Part shown: piece by piece, positions 8,129-15,598 of the stretch
Layout of the letters: each line of letters starts with the position of its first letter
Numbering within the stretch: the stretch's first letter is position 1
NCBI GenBank assembly: GCA_946187035.1
Contig: CAMHPQ010000005.1
Span: 1 to 43,486, forward strand
Direction of reading: 5' to 3'
Length of the DNA: 43,486 bases
Source: an uncultured Clostridia bacterium
Lineage (GTDB): Bacteria > Bacillota > Clostridia > Oscillospirales > Oscillospiraceae
Translations under genes and position numbers: made by a program
Notes under the pieces: generated by a model
Databases searched by the model: none
Seen by the model: the letters and a program-made list of their open reading frames with translations, nothing else
Told to the model about the DNA's origin: nothing

Positions 8129-9004
8129 ATGAAAGCGAAAGAGAAAAAGGACATTTTGTCCGTTCTGGAAAATCAGCTGGTTCATTTTTCTAAGAGCCAG
8201 CGGGTGATTGCGCGTTATATTCTGGACAATTACGATAAAGCCGCCTTCATGACCGCCTCCCGTCTGGGTGAGGCCGTGGGCGTCAGCGAATCGACGGTTG
8301 TGCGTTTTGCCGCCGAGCTGGGCTATCGGGGCTATCCCGGCATGAAAAAGGCCCTGCAGGAGATCGTCCGCAACCGGCTCACCGCCGTGGAGCGGATCGA
8401 GGCCGCGGAGAACACCGTGGACACCCAGGACGTTTTGAAGGCCGTCCTGAGAGCGGACGTGAACAACCTCCAGGCCACCCTGGACGAGATCGACCAGACC
8501 AGCTTCAACGCCGCCGTGGAGCAGATCTGCACCGCCAACAAAATCTACATCATCGGCATGCGCACCAGCACCACGCTGGCGAAGTTTTTCTGGTTCTATC
8601 TGAACCTGCTCCGGGAAAACGTCTACGTGATCCAGGACACCGCCGCCTCCGAGGCCTACGAGCAGATGCTCCGGGTGGGGGAGGGCGATCTGGTCATCGG
8701 CATCAGCTTCCCGCGCTACTCCCAGCGCACCGTGGACGCGGTGAAATTCGCCGCCGGACGGGGAGCCGCCACCTTGGGCATCACGGACGTGAAATCCTCT
8801 CCCCTCAGCGAGCTCACCGGGGTCTGCCTCTATGCCAAGAGCGAGATGGTCTCCTTCCTGGACTCGCTGGTGGCCCCCATGGGACTTTTGAACGCATTGA
8901 TCGTGGCCATCGGCCTTCGGAACCGGGAACAGACCTTCCAGAACTTCCGCATGCTGGAGGAGATCTGGGCCGACCACAGGGTCTATCAGAGCAATGAGAG
9001 CTGA
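8129..9004 (+). CDS. MurR/RpiR-family transcriptional regulator
   Basis: 291 aa regulator with an N-terminal HTH_6 domain (about residues 1-77, with the MTASRLGEAVGVSESTVVRF recognition region) and a C-terminal SIS sugar-phosphate-binding domain (about 120-260, with IIGMRTSTTLAKFF and VIGISFPRYS). Family members sense phosphosugars such as N-acetylmuramate-6-phosphate or ribose-5-phosphate. ATG 8129 is chosen because GGGGGA lies 3 nt upstream and the extra residues of the upstream in-frame ATG (8090) are not family-like. It overlaps the next gene by 11 bp. No sugar transport or catabolic gene is nearby, so the usual regulator-target link is missing here. Confidence 0.88.
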   Translation: MKAKEKKDILSVLENQLVHFSKSQRVIARYILDNYDKAAFMTASRLGEAVGVSESTVVRFAAELGYRGYPGMKKALQEIVRNRLTAVERIEAAENTVDTQDVLKAVLRADVNNLQATLDEIDQTSFNAAVEQICTANKIYIIGMRTSTTLAKFFWFYLNLLRENVYVIQDTAASEAYEQMLRVGEGDLVIGISFPRYSQRTVDAVKFAAGRGAATLGITDVKSSPLSELTGVCLYAKSEMVSFLDSLVAPMGLLNALIVAIGLRNREQTFQNFRMLEEIWADHRVYQSNES

Positions 9005-10226
9005 CGTGGTAGTGATCGGCGGAGGCGCCGCCGGGATGATGTGCGCCTACACCGCGGCCTGCGGCGGCAGCGAAGTGATTCTTCTGGAGCCGAACCGGCA
9101 GCTGGGGAGAAAAGTCCGAATCACCGGCAAGGGCCGCTGCAATGTCACCAACAACTGTGACGTGAAGACGATCCTGCAGAACATCCCCGGGGACGGGCGA
9201 TTCTTATACAGCGCGCTGAGCAAGTTTTCTCCCGCGGACACCATGACCTTCTTTGAGTCCCTGGGCGTCCCGCTGAAAACCGAGCGGGGCAACCGGGTCT
9301 TCCCGGTTTCGGACAGGGCCAACGACATCACTGACGCCCTGGCAAACGCCCTCCTGGACGCAGGCGTCCGGGTGGTGCAGGGGAGCGCCAAGGGCATCGT
9401 CACCGAGCAGGGGAGGGTCTCTGCCGTCTCCACCACTGTGGGCCGCATCGACTGTGACGCCGCCGTGCTCTGCACCGGTGGCCGCTCCTATCCCGCCACC
9501 GGCTCCACCGGGGACGGCTACCGCTTTGCCAAACAGCTGGGCCACACCGTCACCGCCACCAGAGCCTCTCTGGTTCCGCTGGAGTCCGACGACCCCTGCT
9601 GCGGTGAGATGCAGGGCTTTTCTCTGCGAAACGTGGTGCTCACGGCCTTCGATGAGACGGGGAAGAAGCTTTACTCCGAGCTGGGGGAGATGCTCTTCAC
9701 CCACTTCGGGGTCTCCGGCCCGCTGGTGCTCTCCGCCAGCGCGCACCTGAGAGATTTCAAAAACCATCAATATCATCTGGAGATTGACCTCAAGCCTGGG
9801 CTGGACGAAAAAAAGCTGGACTCCCGGGTGCTCCGGGACTTTGAGAAATACGCCAACCGGGAGTTCAAAAACGCTCTGTTCGATCTGGCGGGCCGTGCCA
9901 TGATCCCGGTGCTGATCGAGCGCAGCGGCATCCCGCCGGAGCAGAAGGTGAACACCATCACCCGCGAGCAGCGCCACGCCCTGGTGCAGCTGCTGAAGCA
10001 TTTTAAACTAACCGTCTCCGGGCCGCGGCCCATGGAAGAGGCCATTGTCACCGCCGGCGGCGTCTCCCTGAAGGAGATCGACCCCCGCACCATGCAGTCG
10101 AAGCTGGTGGAGGGGCTTTACTTCGCGGGAGAGGTGCTGGACCTGGACGCCTACACCGGCGGCTTCAACCTGCAGATCGCCTGGAGCACCGGCTACGCCG
10201 CCGGGCTCGCTTTACAGAAATACTAG
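8994..10226 (+). CDS. HI0933/BaiN-type NAD(P)/FAD-dependent flavoprotein
   Basis: 410 aa flavoprotein of the HI0933-like family (YhiN, BaiN, annotated variously as aminoacetone oxidase or oxidoreductase). The N-terminal VVIGGGAAGMMCAYTAA Rossmann motif binds FAD. GKGRCNVTN at about residues 42-50 is the family signature, and the C-terminal GEVLDLDAYTGGFNLQIAWSTG block closes the FAD site. The reaction in most bacteria is uncertain; BaiN was linked to bile-acid reduction. In many Clostridia this gene precedes cmk, as here, so the position is ancestral rather than evidence for a role with RpiR. The start lies within the regulator's end. Confidence 0.87.
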   Translation: MRADVVVIGGGAAGMMCAYTAACGGSEVILLEPNRQLGRKVRITGKGRCNVTNNCDVKTILQNIPGDGRFLYSALSKFSPADTMTFFESLGVPLKTERGNRVFPVSDRANDITDALANALLDAGVRVVQGSAKGIVTEQGRVSAVSTTVGRIDCDAAVLCTGGRSYPATGSTGDGYRFAKQLGHTVTATRASLVPLESDDPCCGEMQGFSLRNVVLTAFDETGKKLYSELGEMLFTHFGVSGPLVLSASAHLRDFKNHQYHLEIDLKPGLDEKKLDSRVLRDFEKYANREFKNALFDLAGRAMIPVLIERSGIPPEQKVNTITREQRHALVQLLKHFKLTVSGPRPMEEAIVTAGGVSLKEIDPRTMQSKLVEGLYFAGEVLDLDAYTGGFNLQIAWSTGYAAGLALQKY

Positions 10227-10239
10227 GAGTCAACCAACT

Positions 10240-13077
10240 ATGACAAAACACATTTCCGTCGCCATCGACGGACCCTCCGGTGCCGGGAAGAGCACCATCG
10301 CCCGGGCGGCGGCCAAACGCTTCGGGCTGATCTATGTGGACACCGGCGCCATGTACCGCACGGTGGCCCTGGCCGTACACAGAGCCGGCGCGGACTGCGG
10401 TGATAAGGCTGCGGTGCTGCCCCTGCTGCCCAGCATCAAAATCGGCATGGACTACGATGACCGCGGCGTCCAGCGGATGCTGCTGGACGGGGAGGACGTC
10501 TCCGAAGCCATCCGCACCCCGGAAAACTCCGCCAGAGCCTCCAAGGTCAGCGCCCATCCGGAGGTCAGAGCCTTCCTCATGGACACCCAGCGGAACTTCG
10601 CCGTGGAAAACAGCGTGGTCATGGATGGCCGCGACATCGGCACCGTGGTGCTGCCCAATGCGACCCTGAAGCTCTTCCTCACCGCCAGCGCCCAAAAGCG
10701 GGCCGAGCGCCGCTGCAAGGAGCTCCGGGAAAAGGGCATGGACGTGTCCTTCGAGCAGGTGCTCCACGACATTGAGGAGCGGGATTACAACGACAGCCAT
10801 CGTGCCGCTGCACCCCTGAAAAAAGCCGATGACGCCATCGCGCTGGACACCAGTGACATGACATTGGAGGAGAGCATCGACGCCGTCTGTGCCGAGATCG
10901 CTCGTGTCCTTGAAAAAGGGAAGCTCTACGTTGCCAAAAGCGCGGGCTTCTGCTTCGGCGTCAGCCGGAGCGTCAAGCTGGCGGAGCAAATGCTGGATGA
11001 GGAACCCTCCTGCTGGAGCTTCGGGGAGCTGATCCACAACGACGACGTGGTGCAGGCTCTGGAGCAGCGCGGCCTGCGCGTGACGGAGGACGCCTCTGTC
11101 CTCGGTCCCGGCGACGCGGTGATTGTCCGCTCCCACGGCGTCACCAAGGCGGTCTATGACAGTCTCACAGCCACCGGCGCCAAGGTCATTGACGCCACCT
11201 GCCCCAAGGTCAAGCGCATTCACCAGCTGGTGTCGGAGGCCTCCGAGGAGGGGCGTCAGCCCGTGATCGTGGGCGCCAAGGATCACCCGGAGGTCCGCGC
11301 CATCTGCGGCTGGTGCGCCGATCCGGTGGTGGTCAGCGACGCTTCTGAGCTGGAATTAAAGCTGCAATCCGGTGAAATTGACCGAGATCGCCCGATCACC
11401 ATGGTCATTCAGACCACACAGACCCAGGAAAAGCTCCGAAGCTGTAAAAATTTATTAAAAAAAGAGTGTACAAACGCAAAAATCTATGATACAATATGTG
11501 GAGCGACATCTACAAGGCAAGGCGAAGCAGAGCAGCTGGCCCGCGTGTGCGAGGCCATGGTGGTGATCGGCGGGCGTCACAGCGCCAACAGCCGCCACCT
11601 GTACGAGATCTGCACCGAGCATTGCGAGCATGTCCAGTTTATTGAAAAAGCAGCGCAGCTTGATCTGAGCGCGTTAGACCATGTGAAAACCGTTGGCCTC
11701 ACCGCCGGAGCCTCGGTTCCCGCATGGATCATTAAGGAGGTAAAAGAAACCATGACTGACGAAATTCTGAGCGAAGAGACCATGGAGACCCCGGTTGAGG
11801 CTCCCGTGGAAGCCCCTGTGGAGGAGGCCGTTGAGGCTGCTCCTGTTGTAGAGGAAGCTGCCCCCGCCGCTGAGGCGGAGGATTCCTTCGACGCACTGCT
11901 GGAGGCATCTCTGAAGCCTGTTCATAACGGTGACAAAGTCACCGGCATTGTGGTTGCCATCAGCGGCACCGAGATCAGCGTCGATATCGGCGCGAAGTAT
12001 TCCGGATTCATCCCCACTTCCGAGTTCACCGACGACGGTGTCAAGGTCGAGGATGTCATCCATGTGGGCGACGAGATCGAAGCCCAGGTCGTCCGCGTCA
12101 ATGACGTGGAGGGCACCGCCATGCTGTCCAAGAAGCGTCTGGACGCCGTCAAGCACTGGGCCGTCATCGAGGAAGCTCAGGAGAGCGGCGAAGTCGTCGA
12201 GGGTGTCGTCACCGAGGAGAACAAGGGCGGCGTCGTCGTCAATGTGAAGGGCATCCGCGTGTTCGTGCCCGCTTCCCAGTCCGGTCTGCCGAAGGATCAT
12301 CCCATGACCGAGCTGGTCAAGCAGAATGTCCGCCTGAAGATCACCGAGGTCAACCGCGGCCGCAAGCGCGTGGTGGGCTCCATCCGTGCCGTCCTGCAGA
12401 AGGAGCGCCGCGAGCGTGCCGAGAAGGTCTGGAGCGAGATCGAGGTCGGCAAGCAGTATCACGGCGTCGTGAAGTCCCTGACCAGCTATGGCGCCTTCAT
12501 CGACATCGGCGGCATCGACGGCATGGCCCACGTCTCTGAGCTGAGCTGGAGCCGCATCAAGTCCCCCGCCGAGGTTCTCTCCGTGGGCGACGAGGTGGAC
12601 GTCTATGTCATCAGCTTCGACGCTGAGAAGCGCCGCATCTCCCTGGGCTACAAGGATCCCAACGGCAACCCCTGGACCAAGTTCACCAGCACCTATCAGG
12701 TGGGAGACGTGGCCAAGGTCACCATCGTGAAGCTCATGCCCTTCGGCGCTTTCGCCGAGGTTCTGCCCGGTGTGGACGGCCTGATCCACATTTCCCAGAT
12801 CGCCAACCGCCGCATCGGCAAGCCCGAGGACGTTCTGGCTGTGGGCGACGAGGTCGAGGCCAAGATCACCGCTGTGGACGAGGAGAAGCACAAGATCAGC
12901 CTGTCCATCCGCGCCCTGACCCAGCCCGAGCCGGCCCCCGAGCGCCGCGCTCCCGCTGAGGAAGAGGTCTATGACGACGAGCCCGAGGCTCCCGAAGAGG
13001 ACGCTCTGGTCTATGAGGTCTCTGCCACTGGCGAAGCCACCGGCAACATTCCCGCCGACGCCGGTGAGGACGAGTAA
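10240..13077 (+). CDS. Triple fusion: cytidylate kinase, IspH (HMBPP reductase) and ribosomal protein S1
   Basis: 945 aa. Residues 1-227 are a full-length (d)CMP kinase (GPSGAGKST P-loop, DGRDIGTVV). Residues 229-504 are a full IspH that makes IPP and DMAPP from HMBPP, with all three 4Fe-4S cysteines in GFCFGV, DATCPKV and TICGATSTRQ. Residues 505-945 are S1: an acidic Val/Pro/Glu/Ala-rich linker, then four S1 RNA-binding domains ending in an acidic tail. IspH-S1 fusions are known in Clostridia; addition of Cmk in one frame is the unusual part. No start codon exists at the Cmk-IspH join, but a 9-nt Shine-Dalgarno (11733-11741) precedes ATG 11752 at the S1 start, so free S1 is probably also made. 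The plsC gene often found between cmk and ispH in Clostridia is missing. Confidence 0.92.
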   Translation: MTKHISVAIDGPSGAGKSTIARAAAKRFGLIYVDTGAMYRTVALAVHRAGADCGDKAAVLPLLPSIKIGMDYDDRGVQRMLLDGEDVSEAIRTPENSARASKVSAHPEVRAFLMDTQRNFAVENSVVMDGRDIGTVVLPNATLKLFLTASAQKRAERRCKELREKGMDVSFEQVLHDIEERDYNDSHRAAAPLKKADDAIALDTSDMTLEESIDAVCAEIARVLEKGKLYVAKSAGFCFGVSRSVKLAEQMLDEEPSCWSFGELIHNDDVVQALEQRGLRVTEDASVLGPGDAVIVRSHGVTKAVYDSLTATGAKVIDATCPKVKRIHQLVSEASEEGRQPVIVGAKDHPEVRAICGWCADPVVVSDASELELKLQSGEIDRDRPITMVIQTTQTQEKLRSCKNLLKKECTNAKIYDTICGATSTRQGEAEQLARVCEAMVVIGGRHSANSRHLYEICTEHCEHVQFIEKAAQLDLSALDHVKTVGLTAGASVPAWIIKEVKETMTDEILSEETMETPVEAPVEAPVEEAVEAAPVVEEAAPAAEAEDSFDALLEASLKPVHNGDKVTGIVVAISGTEISVDIGAKYSGFIPTSEFTDDGVKVEDVIHVGDEIEAQVVRVNDVEGTAMLSKKRLDAVKHWAVIEEAQESGEVVEGVVTEENKGGVVVNVKGIRVFVPASQSGLPKDHPMTELVKQNVRLKITEVNRGRKRVVGSIRAVLQKERRERAEKVWSEIEVGKQYHGVVKSLTSYGAFIDIGGIDGMAHVSELSWSRIKSPAEVLSVGDEVDVYVISFDAEKRRISLGYKDPNGNPWTKFTSTYQVGDVAKVTIVKLMPFGAFAEVLPGVDGLIHISQIANRRIGKPEDVLAVGDEVEAKITAVDEEKHKISLSIRALTQPEPAPERRAPAEEEVYDDEPEAPEEDALVYEVSATGEATGNIPADAGEDE
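11467..11495 (+). promoter_or_regulatory. Possible internal promoter inside the IspH part of the fusion
   Basis: TGTACA (11467-11472), 17 bp, TACAAT (11490-11495). It sits in an AT-rich island in an otherwise GC-rich gene, about 250 bp upstream of the internal S1 start, and could give S1-only mRNA. The -35 matches only 4 of 6 bases. Confidence 0.35.
11733..11754 (+). promoter_or_regulatory. rpsA: Internal ribosome binding site and start codon for free-standing S1
   Basis: TAAGGAGGT (11733-11741) is complementary over 9 bases to the 3' end of 16S rRNA and is followed after 10 nt by in-frame ATG 11752. Initiation here would give a 441-residue S1 protein beginning MTDEILSEE. The same bases code for IKEVKET in the IspH-S1 linker. 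Confidence 0.65.
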
Positions 13078-13091
13078 TCCAAACCAAAACA

Positions 13092-13125
13092 AAAATCACA
13101 CCTCAATCTGAGGTGTGATTTTTTT
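13092..13125. terminator. Bidirectional intrinsic terminator between the triple fusion and the GIY-YIG gene
   Basis: AAAATCACACCTCA (13092-13105) pairs with TGAGGTGTGATTTT (13109-13122), 3-nt loop. T-runs on both strands let it end both convergent transcripts. Confidence 0.88.
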
Positions 13126-13128
13126 ATG

Positions 13129-13452
13129 TTATGTGTAGAGTTTCAGATCGGCAGGGAGGGGCATCGCACTTTCGCAGAGGGTCTCAATGGTTTGAGGATT
13201 TTGAACCAGAGCGAGCTTCTCTGCCCTTGTGAGGTGTTTGATGTGCCATTCCAGGCTTCTTGCCGTGTGCCCGTCCGGCACCTGCCAGAGGGCCTCCAGC
13301 GCTGTCACCGGGCGACTGCGGGTGTATTTGGCGCACTCCGGACCGCGGGCCAGATGCTCCTTTAACCGTTTCCCGATGTCCTTCGCCATACCGGTGTAGA
13401 GAGAGTCATCGGCACAGCGTACCATATAGACATACCAGCATTCCTGCGCCAT
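13129..13452 (-). CDS. GIY-YIG nuclease-superfamily protein
   Basis: 107 aa single-domain protein like bacterial YhbQ/UPF0213 members. The YVYMVRCADDSLYTG strand-turn carries the variant GIY-YIG motif, with KDIGKRLKEH (catalytic Arg) and SLEWHIKHLTRAEK (catalytic Glu) following. Its cellular role is poorly known; DNA repair or RNA processing has been suggested for relatives. The second ATG (13452) is used as start because the first ATG (13467) overlaps the GGGGAGG ribosome binding site. It lies directly downstream of the tRNA array on the same strand but is separated from it by a terminator. Confidence 0.85.
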   Translation of the reverse strand: MAQECWYVYMVRCADDSLYTGMAKDIGKRLKEHLARGPECAKYTRSRPVTALEALWQVPDGHTARSLEWHIKHLTRAEKLALVQNPQTIETLCESAMPLPADLKLYT

Positions 13453-13474
13453 ACAATTCCTCCCCATAAAGAAA

Positions 13475-13499
13475 AATCCCGGAGAAAGATCTCCGGGAT
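13475..13499 (-). terminator. Terminator of the minus-strand tRNA array
   Basis: On the minus strand ATCCCGGAGA, a TCTT loop and TCTCCGGGAT form a 10-bp stem followed by TTTT. The stem begins at the last base of the tRNA-Thr CCA end. Confidence 0.8.
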
Positions 13500-13574
13500 G
13501 GAGCTAGTGAGGTGACTCGAACACCCGACCTGCTGATTACGAATCAGCTGCTCTACCGGCTGAGCTACACTAGC
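13499..13574 (-). tRNA. tRNA-Thr (anticodon CGT)
   Basis: 76 nt with encoded CCA. Acceptor GCTAGTG pairs with CACTAGC, the discriminator is T, the anticodon loop TTCGTAA reads CGT, and the T-arm carries TTCGAGT. Last of four tRNAs on this strand. Confidence 0.96.
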
Positions 13575-13617
13575 TTATTCTAAAAATATCACCGCGAACC
13601 GAAGTCCGCGGTGACAT

Positions 13618-13693
13618 TGGTCCGAGTGCCGAGATTCGAACTCGGGGCCTCTTGAACCCCATTCAAGCACGCTACCAACTGCGCTACACCCGG
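13618..13693 (-). tRNA. tRNA-Pro (anticodon GGG)
   Basis: 76 nt with encoded CCA. Acceptor CCGGGTG pairs with CACTCGG (one G-T), discriminator A, anticodon loop ATGGGGT reads GGG, T-loop TTCGAAT. Confidence 0.95.
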
Positions 13694-13737
13694 ATTTTGA
13701 TAGAACCCTTGAACCGTTGATGTTCAAGGGCTCATCG

Positions 13738-13813
<76 letters not shown>

Positions 13814-13847
13814 ATATGAATCCCGCGGAGCGTGAACTCCGCGGGAA

Positions 13848-13924
13848 TGGCGACCGAGAAGGGACTTGAACCCTCGACCTCTAGCGTGACAGGCTAGCGT
13901 TCTAACCGACTGAACTACTCGGCC
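13848..13924 (-). tRNA. tRNA-Asp (anticodon GTC)
   Basis: 77 nt with encoded CCA. Acceptor GGCCGAG pairs with CTCGGTC, discriminator G as usual for Asp, anticodon stem CTAGC/GCTAG with loop CTGTCAC reading GTC. First tRNA after the promoter. Confidence 0.96.
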
Positions 13925-13944
13925 ATGCGTTTCAGCGCTTGATT

Positions 13945-13973
13945 AATATAGCATTTATTTTTGGAATTGTCAA
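13945..13973 (-). promoter_or_regulatory. Strong promoter of the Asp-Thr-Pro-Thr tRNA array
   Basis: On the minus strand, consensus TTGACA (13973-13968), 17 bp, TATATT (13950-13945), about 20 bp upstream of tRNA-Asp. The bases between here and the tRNA-Leu promoter (13974-14093) are AT-rich with no gene. Confidence 0.88.
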
Positions 13974-14093
13974 GCATTATTTTGACTTTTTTTCAAATCG
14001 TTCGATTCATTAAAATCAACACGATGTTAAGCAGAAATATTTGTATAGTTTCAACACAGAAGTAAAAATCTTTTTATTTTTTGAAAAAACATC

Positions 14094-14122
14094 TTGACAA
14101 ATTGTCTTTACGGTGCTATTCT
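14094..14122 (+). promoter_or_regulatory. Promoter of tRNA-Leu
   Basis: Consensus TTGACA (14094-14099), 17 bp, TATTCT (14117-14122), about 28 bp upstream of the mature tRNA 5' end. Confidence 0.82.
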
Positions 14123-14150
14123 GATAAAGCTTTCCGCAAGGGAGCAAGAC

Positions 14151-14238
14151 GCGCGAGTGGTGGAATTGGCAGACTCGCTAGATTCAGGTTCTAGTGTCCA
14201 CTCCGGACGTGCGGGTTCAAGTCCCGCCTCGCGCACCA
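14151..14238 (+). tRNA. tRNA-Leu (anticodon CAG)
   Basis: 88 nt class II tRNA with encoded CCA. Acceptor GCGCGAG pairs with CTCGCGC, discriminator A, anticodon stem CTAGA/TCTAG with loop TTCAGGT reading CAG, a long variable arm, and T-loop TTCAAGT. It is transcribed away from the other four tRNAs. Confidence 0.97.
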
Positions 14239-14240
14239 AA

Positions 14241-14278
14241 AAACCAGAGATCCGATCGGATCTCTGGTTTTTCTTTTT
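14241..14278. terminator. Terminator shared by tRNA-Leu and the convergent lipase gene
   Basis: AACCAGAGATCC and GGATCTCTGGTT form a long stem around CGAT, flanked by an A-run on one side and TTTTTCTTTTTA on the other, so it can act on both strands. Confidence 0.85.
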
Positions 14279-15440
14279 ATTCGATATTCGTGATCCTTTG
14301 AGCCAGATCCCGATAGAAGCTTCTCAAAGTATCCGAAGAGACGCTGCCGTTGATGCCGCCGATGAAATCCAGATGGCTCCAGGTGTACTGGGGGAAGATG
14401 TTCCATTCTCCTGCGCTGAACGCTTCGCCGCCGGTGACGTCCCGGTGGGCGTCATAGATCTTCATTCCACTTGAATCCAAATGATAGGGGCAGTAGCCGG
14501 AGACCGCGTTCACCATGCCGTCATTGGGCTGCCATTCGACGCCGAGCGTCTGACTGGGGACGTAGAAGGTCTGACCTGCCGCAGTATAGCTGCCGGGGGT
14601 CTGACCCTGATAGCCGCTCATCCAGACGGCCAGACTCTTCAGCGTGGGGCTGATGGTGTCCGAAGGATAGGCACCGTAATAGCAGAAATAATAGACGTCC
14701 GGCTGCAGCTGGAGCTGTGCATTGATGGCGCATGCCCGGTCAACGCTCATATCGTTCAGGGCGTTGTCGTACTGCCGCACCACGTTGGCGTTGAAGTTGC
14801 CGGACTCCCCGTTGGAGATGGCGTTGCCGGCGTCGCTGCTGCCCACATAGACGGCGGTGGTGCCGTTACTTGGGGCCGCCAGAATGGAGATGGACTTCAC
14901 ATAGCCTGTATGTCCGCCGGTGAAGAGGGGACTGGTGTCGTCTCCGGTAGCGGCGACTTCCTCATAGCTTCCGTCCACCATGAGATCCAGCAGCAGCCGG
15001 ATCGTGACCCCGCCGAAGCTGTGGCCCACCAGATGGATCGGATGCTCCGCGTCCCAAGTGAAATCCGGGATCAGCTGCCTGCCGGTGTAGTCGGTGCCGT
15101 AGCGCTCATGGCTGCAGGCGGCGCTGTGAGCAGCCCCGTAGTCCGTCAGCGTCCCGGTGATCTGGGCGTAGAGCTCGCAGGCCCGATCCCAGCAGCTGGA
15201 GTCCGGCCCCACCGAGGCCATATAGGCGGCATAGCCCTGGGTCTCCAGATCGTTTTTGATGTTGGCAGTGGTGAGCCCGAAGTAGGGCGTCCGGTCGTTT
15301 TTCGCGTCATAGCTGCCCCAGCCGCTGTACCCGTGGACGAAAACGATGGGTGCGGCGGCGGCCTCTTTCTTCCCGCAGCCGGAGAACATGGTCAGCAGAA
15401 GCAGCGCTGTCAGCAGCAGTGCCAGAATGCGTCTTTTCAT
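14277..15440 (-). CDS. Secreted lipoprotein lipase (alpha/beta hydrolase)
   Basis: 387 aa extracellular lipase anchored by lipid. The signal peptide ends in a lipobox (MFSGC, lipid-bearing Cys22). The mature part starts with PIVFVHGYSGWGSYD, the HG oxyanion motif of Staphylococcus/Geobacillus-type lipases. Ser141 in VGHSFGG is the nucleophile. The acid and His of the triad probably lie in the C-terminal third, around QPNDGMVN and WSHLDFIGG. It should hydrolyse triacylglycerols or other esters outside the membrane. The gene is divergent from a PI-PLC-like gene, so the pair may act on extracellular lipids together. Confidence 0.9.
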   Translation of the reverse strand: MKRRILALLLTALLLLTMFSGCGKKEAAAAPIVFVHGYSGWGSYDAKNDRTPYFGLTTANIKNDLETQGYAAYMASVGPDSSCWDRACELYAQITGTLTDYGAAHSAACSHERYGTDYTGRQLIPDFTWDAEHPIHLVGHSFGGVTIRLLLDLMVDGSYEEVAATGDDTSPLFTGGHTGYVKSISILAAPSNGTTAVYVGSSDAGNAISNGESGNFNANVVRQYDNALNDMSVDRACAINAQLQLQPDVYYFCYYGAYPSDTISPTLKSLAVWMSGYQGQTPGSYTAAGQTFYVPSQTLGVEWQPNDGMVNAVSGYCPYHLDSSGMKIYDAHRDVTGGEAFSAGEWNIFPQYTWSHLDFIGGINGSVSSDTLRSFYRDLAQRITNIE

Positions 15441-15472
15441 GGCGTATCCCTCACATTCTCTGATTTTTGTTT

Positions 15473-15501
15473 ATTATAGCAAAGGACGCGGGGGAGTGCA
15501 A
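15473..15501 (-). promoter_or_regulatory. Promoter of the lipase gene
   Basis: Minus strand: TTGCAC (15501-15496), 17 bp, perfect TATAAT (15478-15473). Confidence 0.65.
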
Positions 15502-15538
15502 CGGAACTGAGGAAATAAATGGATTCCACGCGCGAATG

Positions 15539-15567
15539 TTGCGCAATTTGCTTTGATTCGCTATAAT
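15539..15567 (+). promoter_or_regulatory. Promoter of the PI-PLC-like gene
   Basis: TTGCGC (15539-15544), 17 bp, perfect TATAAT (15562-15567). It is back to back with the lipase promoter, leaving 37 bp between the two -35 boxes. Confidence 0.62.
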
Positions 15568-15598
15568 GGAACCATCCGAACCAAAAGGAGGCATTCCT

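Noticed and set aside
11457-11463. A seven-A run in the IspH part that could act as a frameshift site
   Set aside because: The downstream frame continues through the intact conserved IspH Cys motif, and no pseudoknot or stem follows, so programmed frameshifting is not supported.
14094-14474. A 126-codon plus-strand frame across tRNA-Leu and the lipase end
   Set aside because: It runs through a clear tRNA and terminator and starts inside the tRNA promoter, so it is not a gene.
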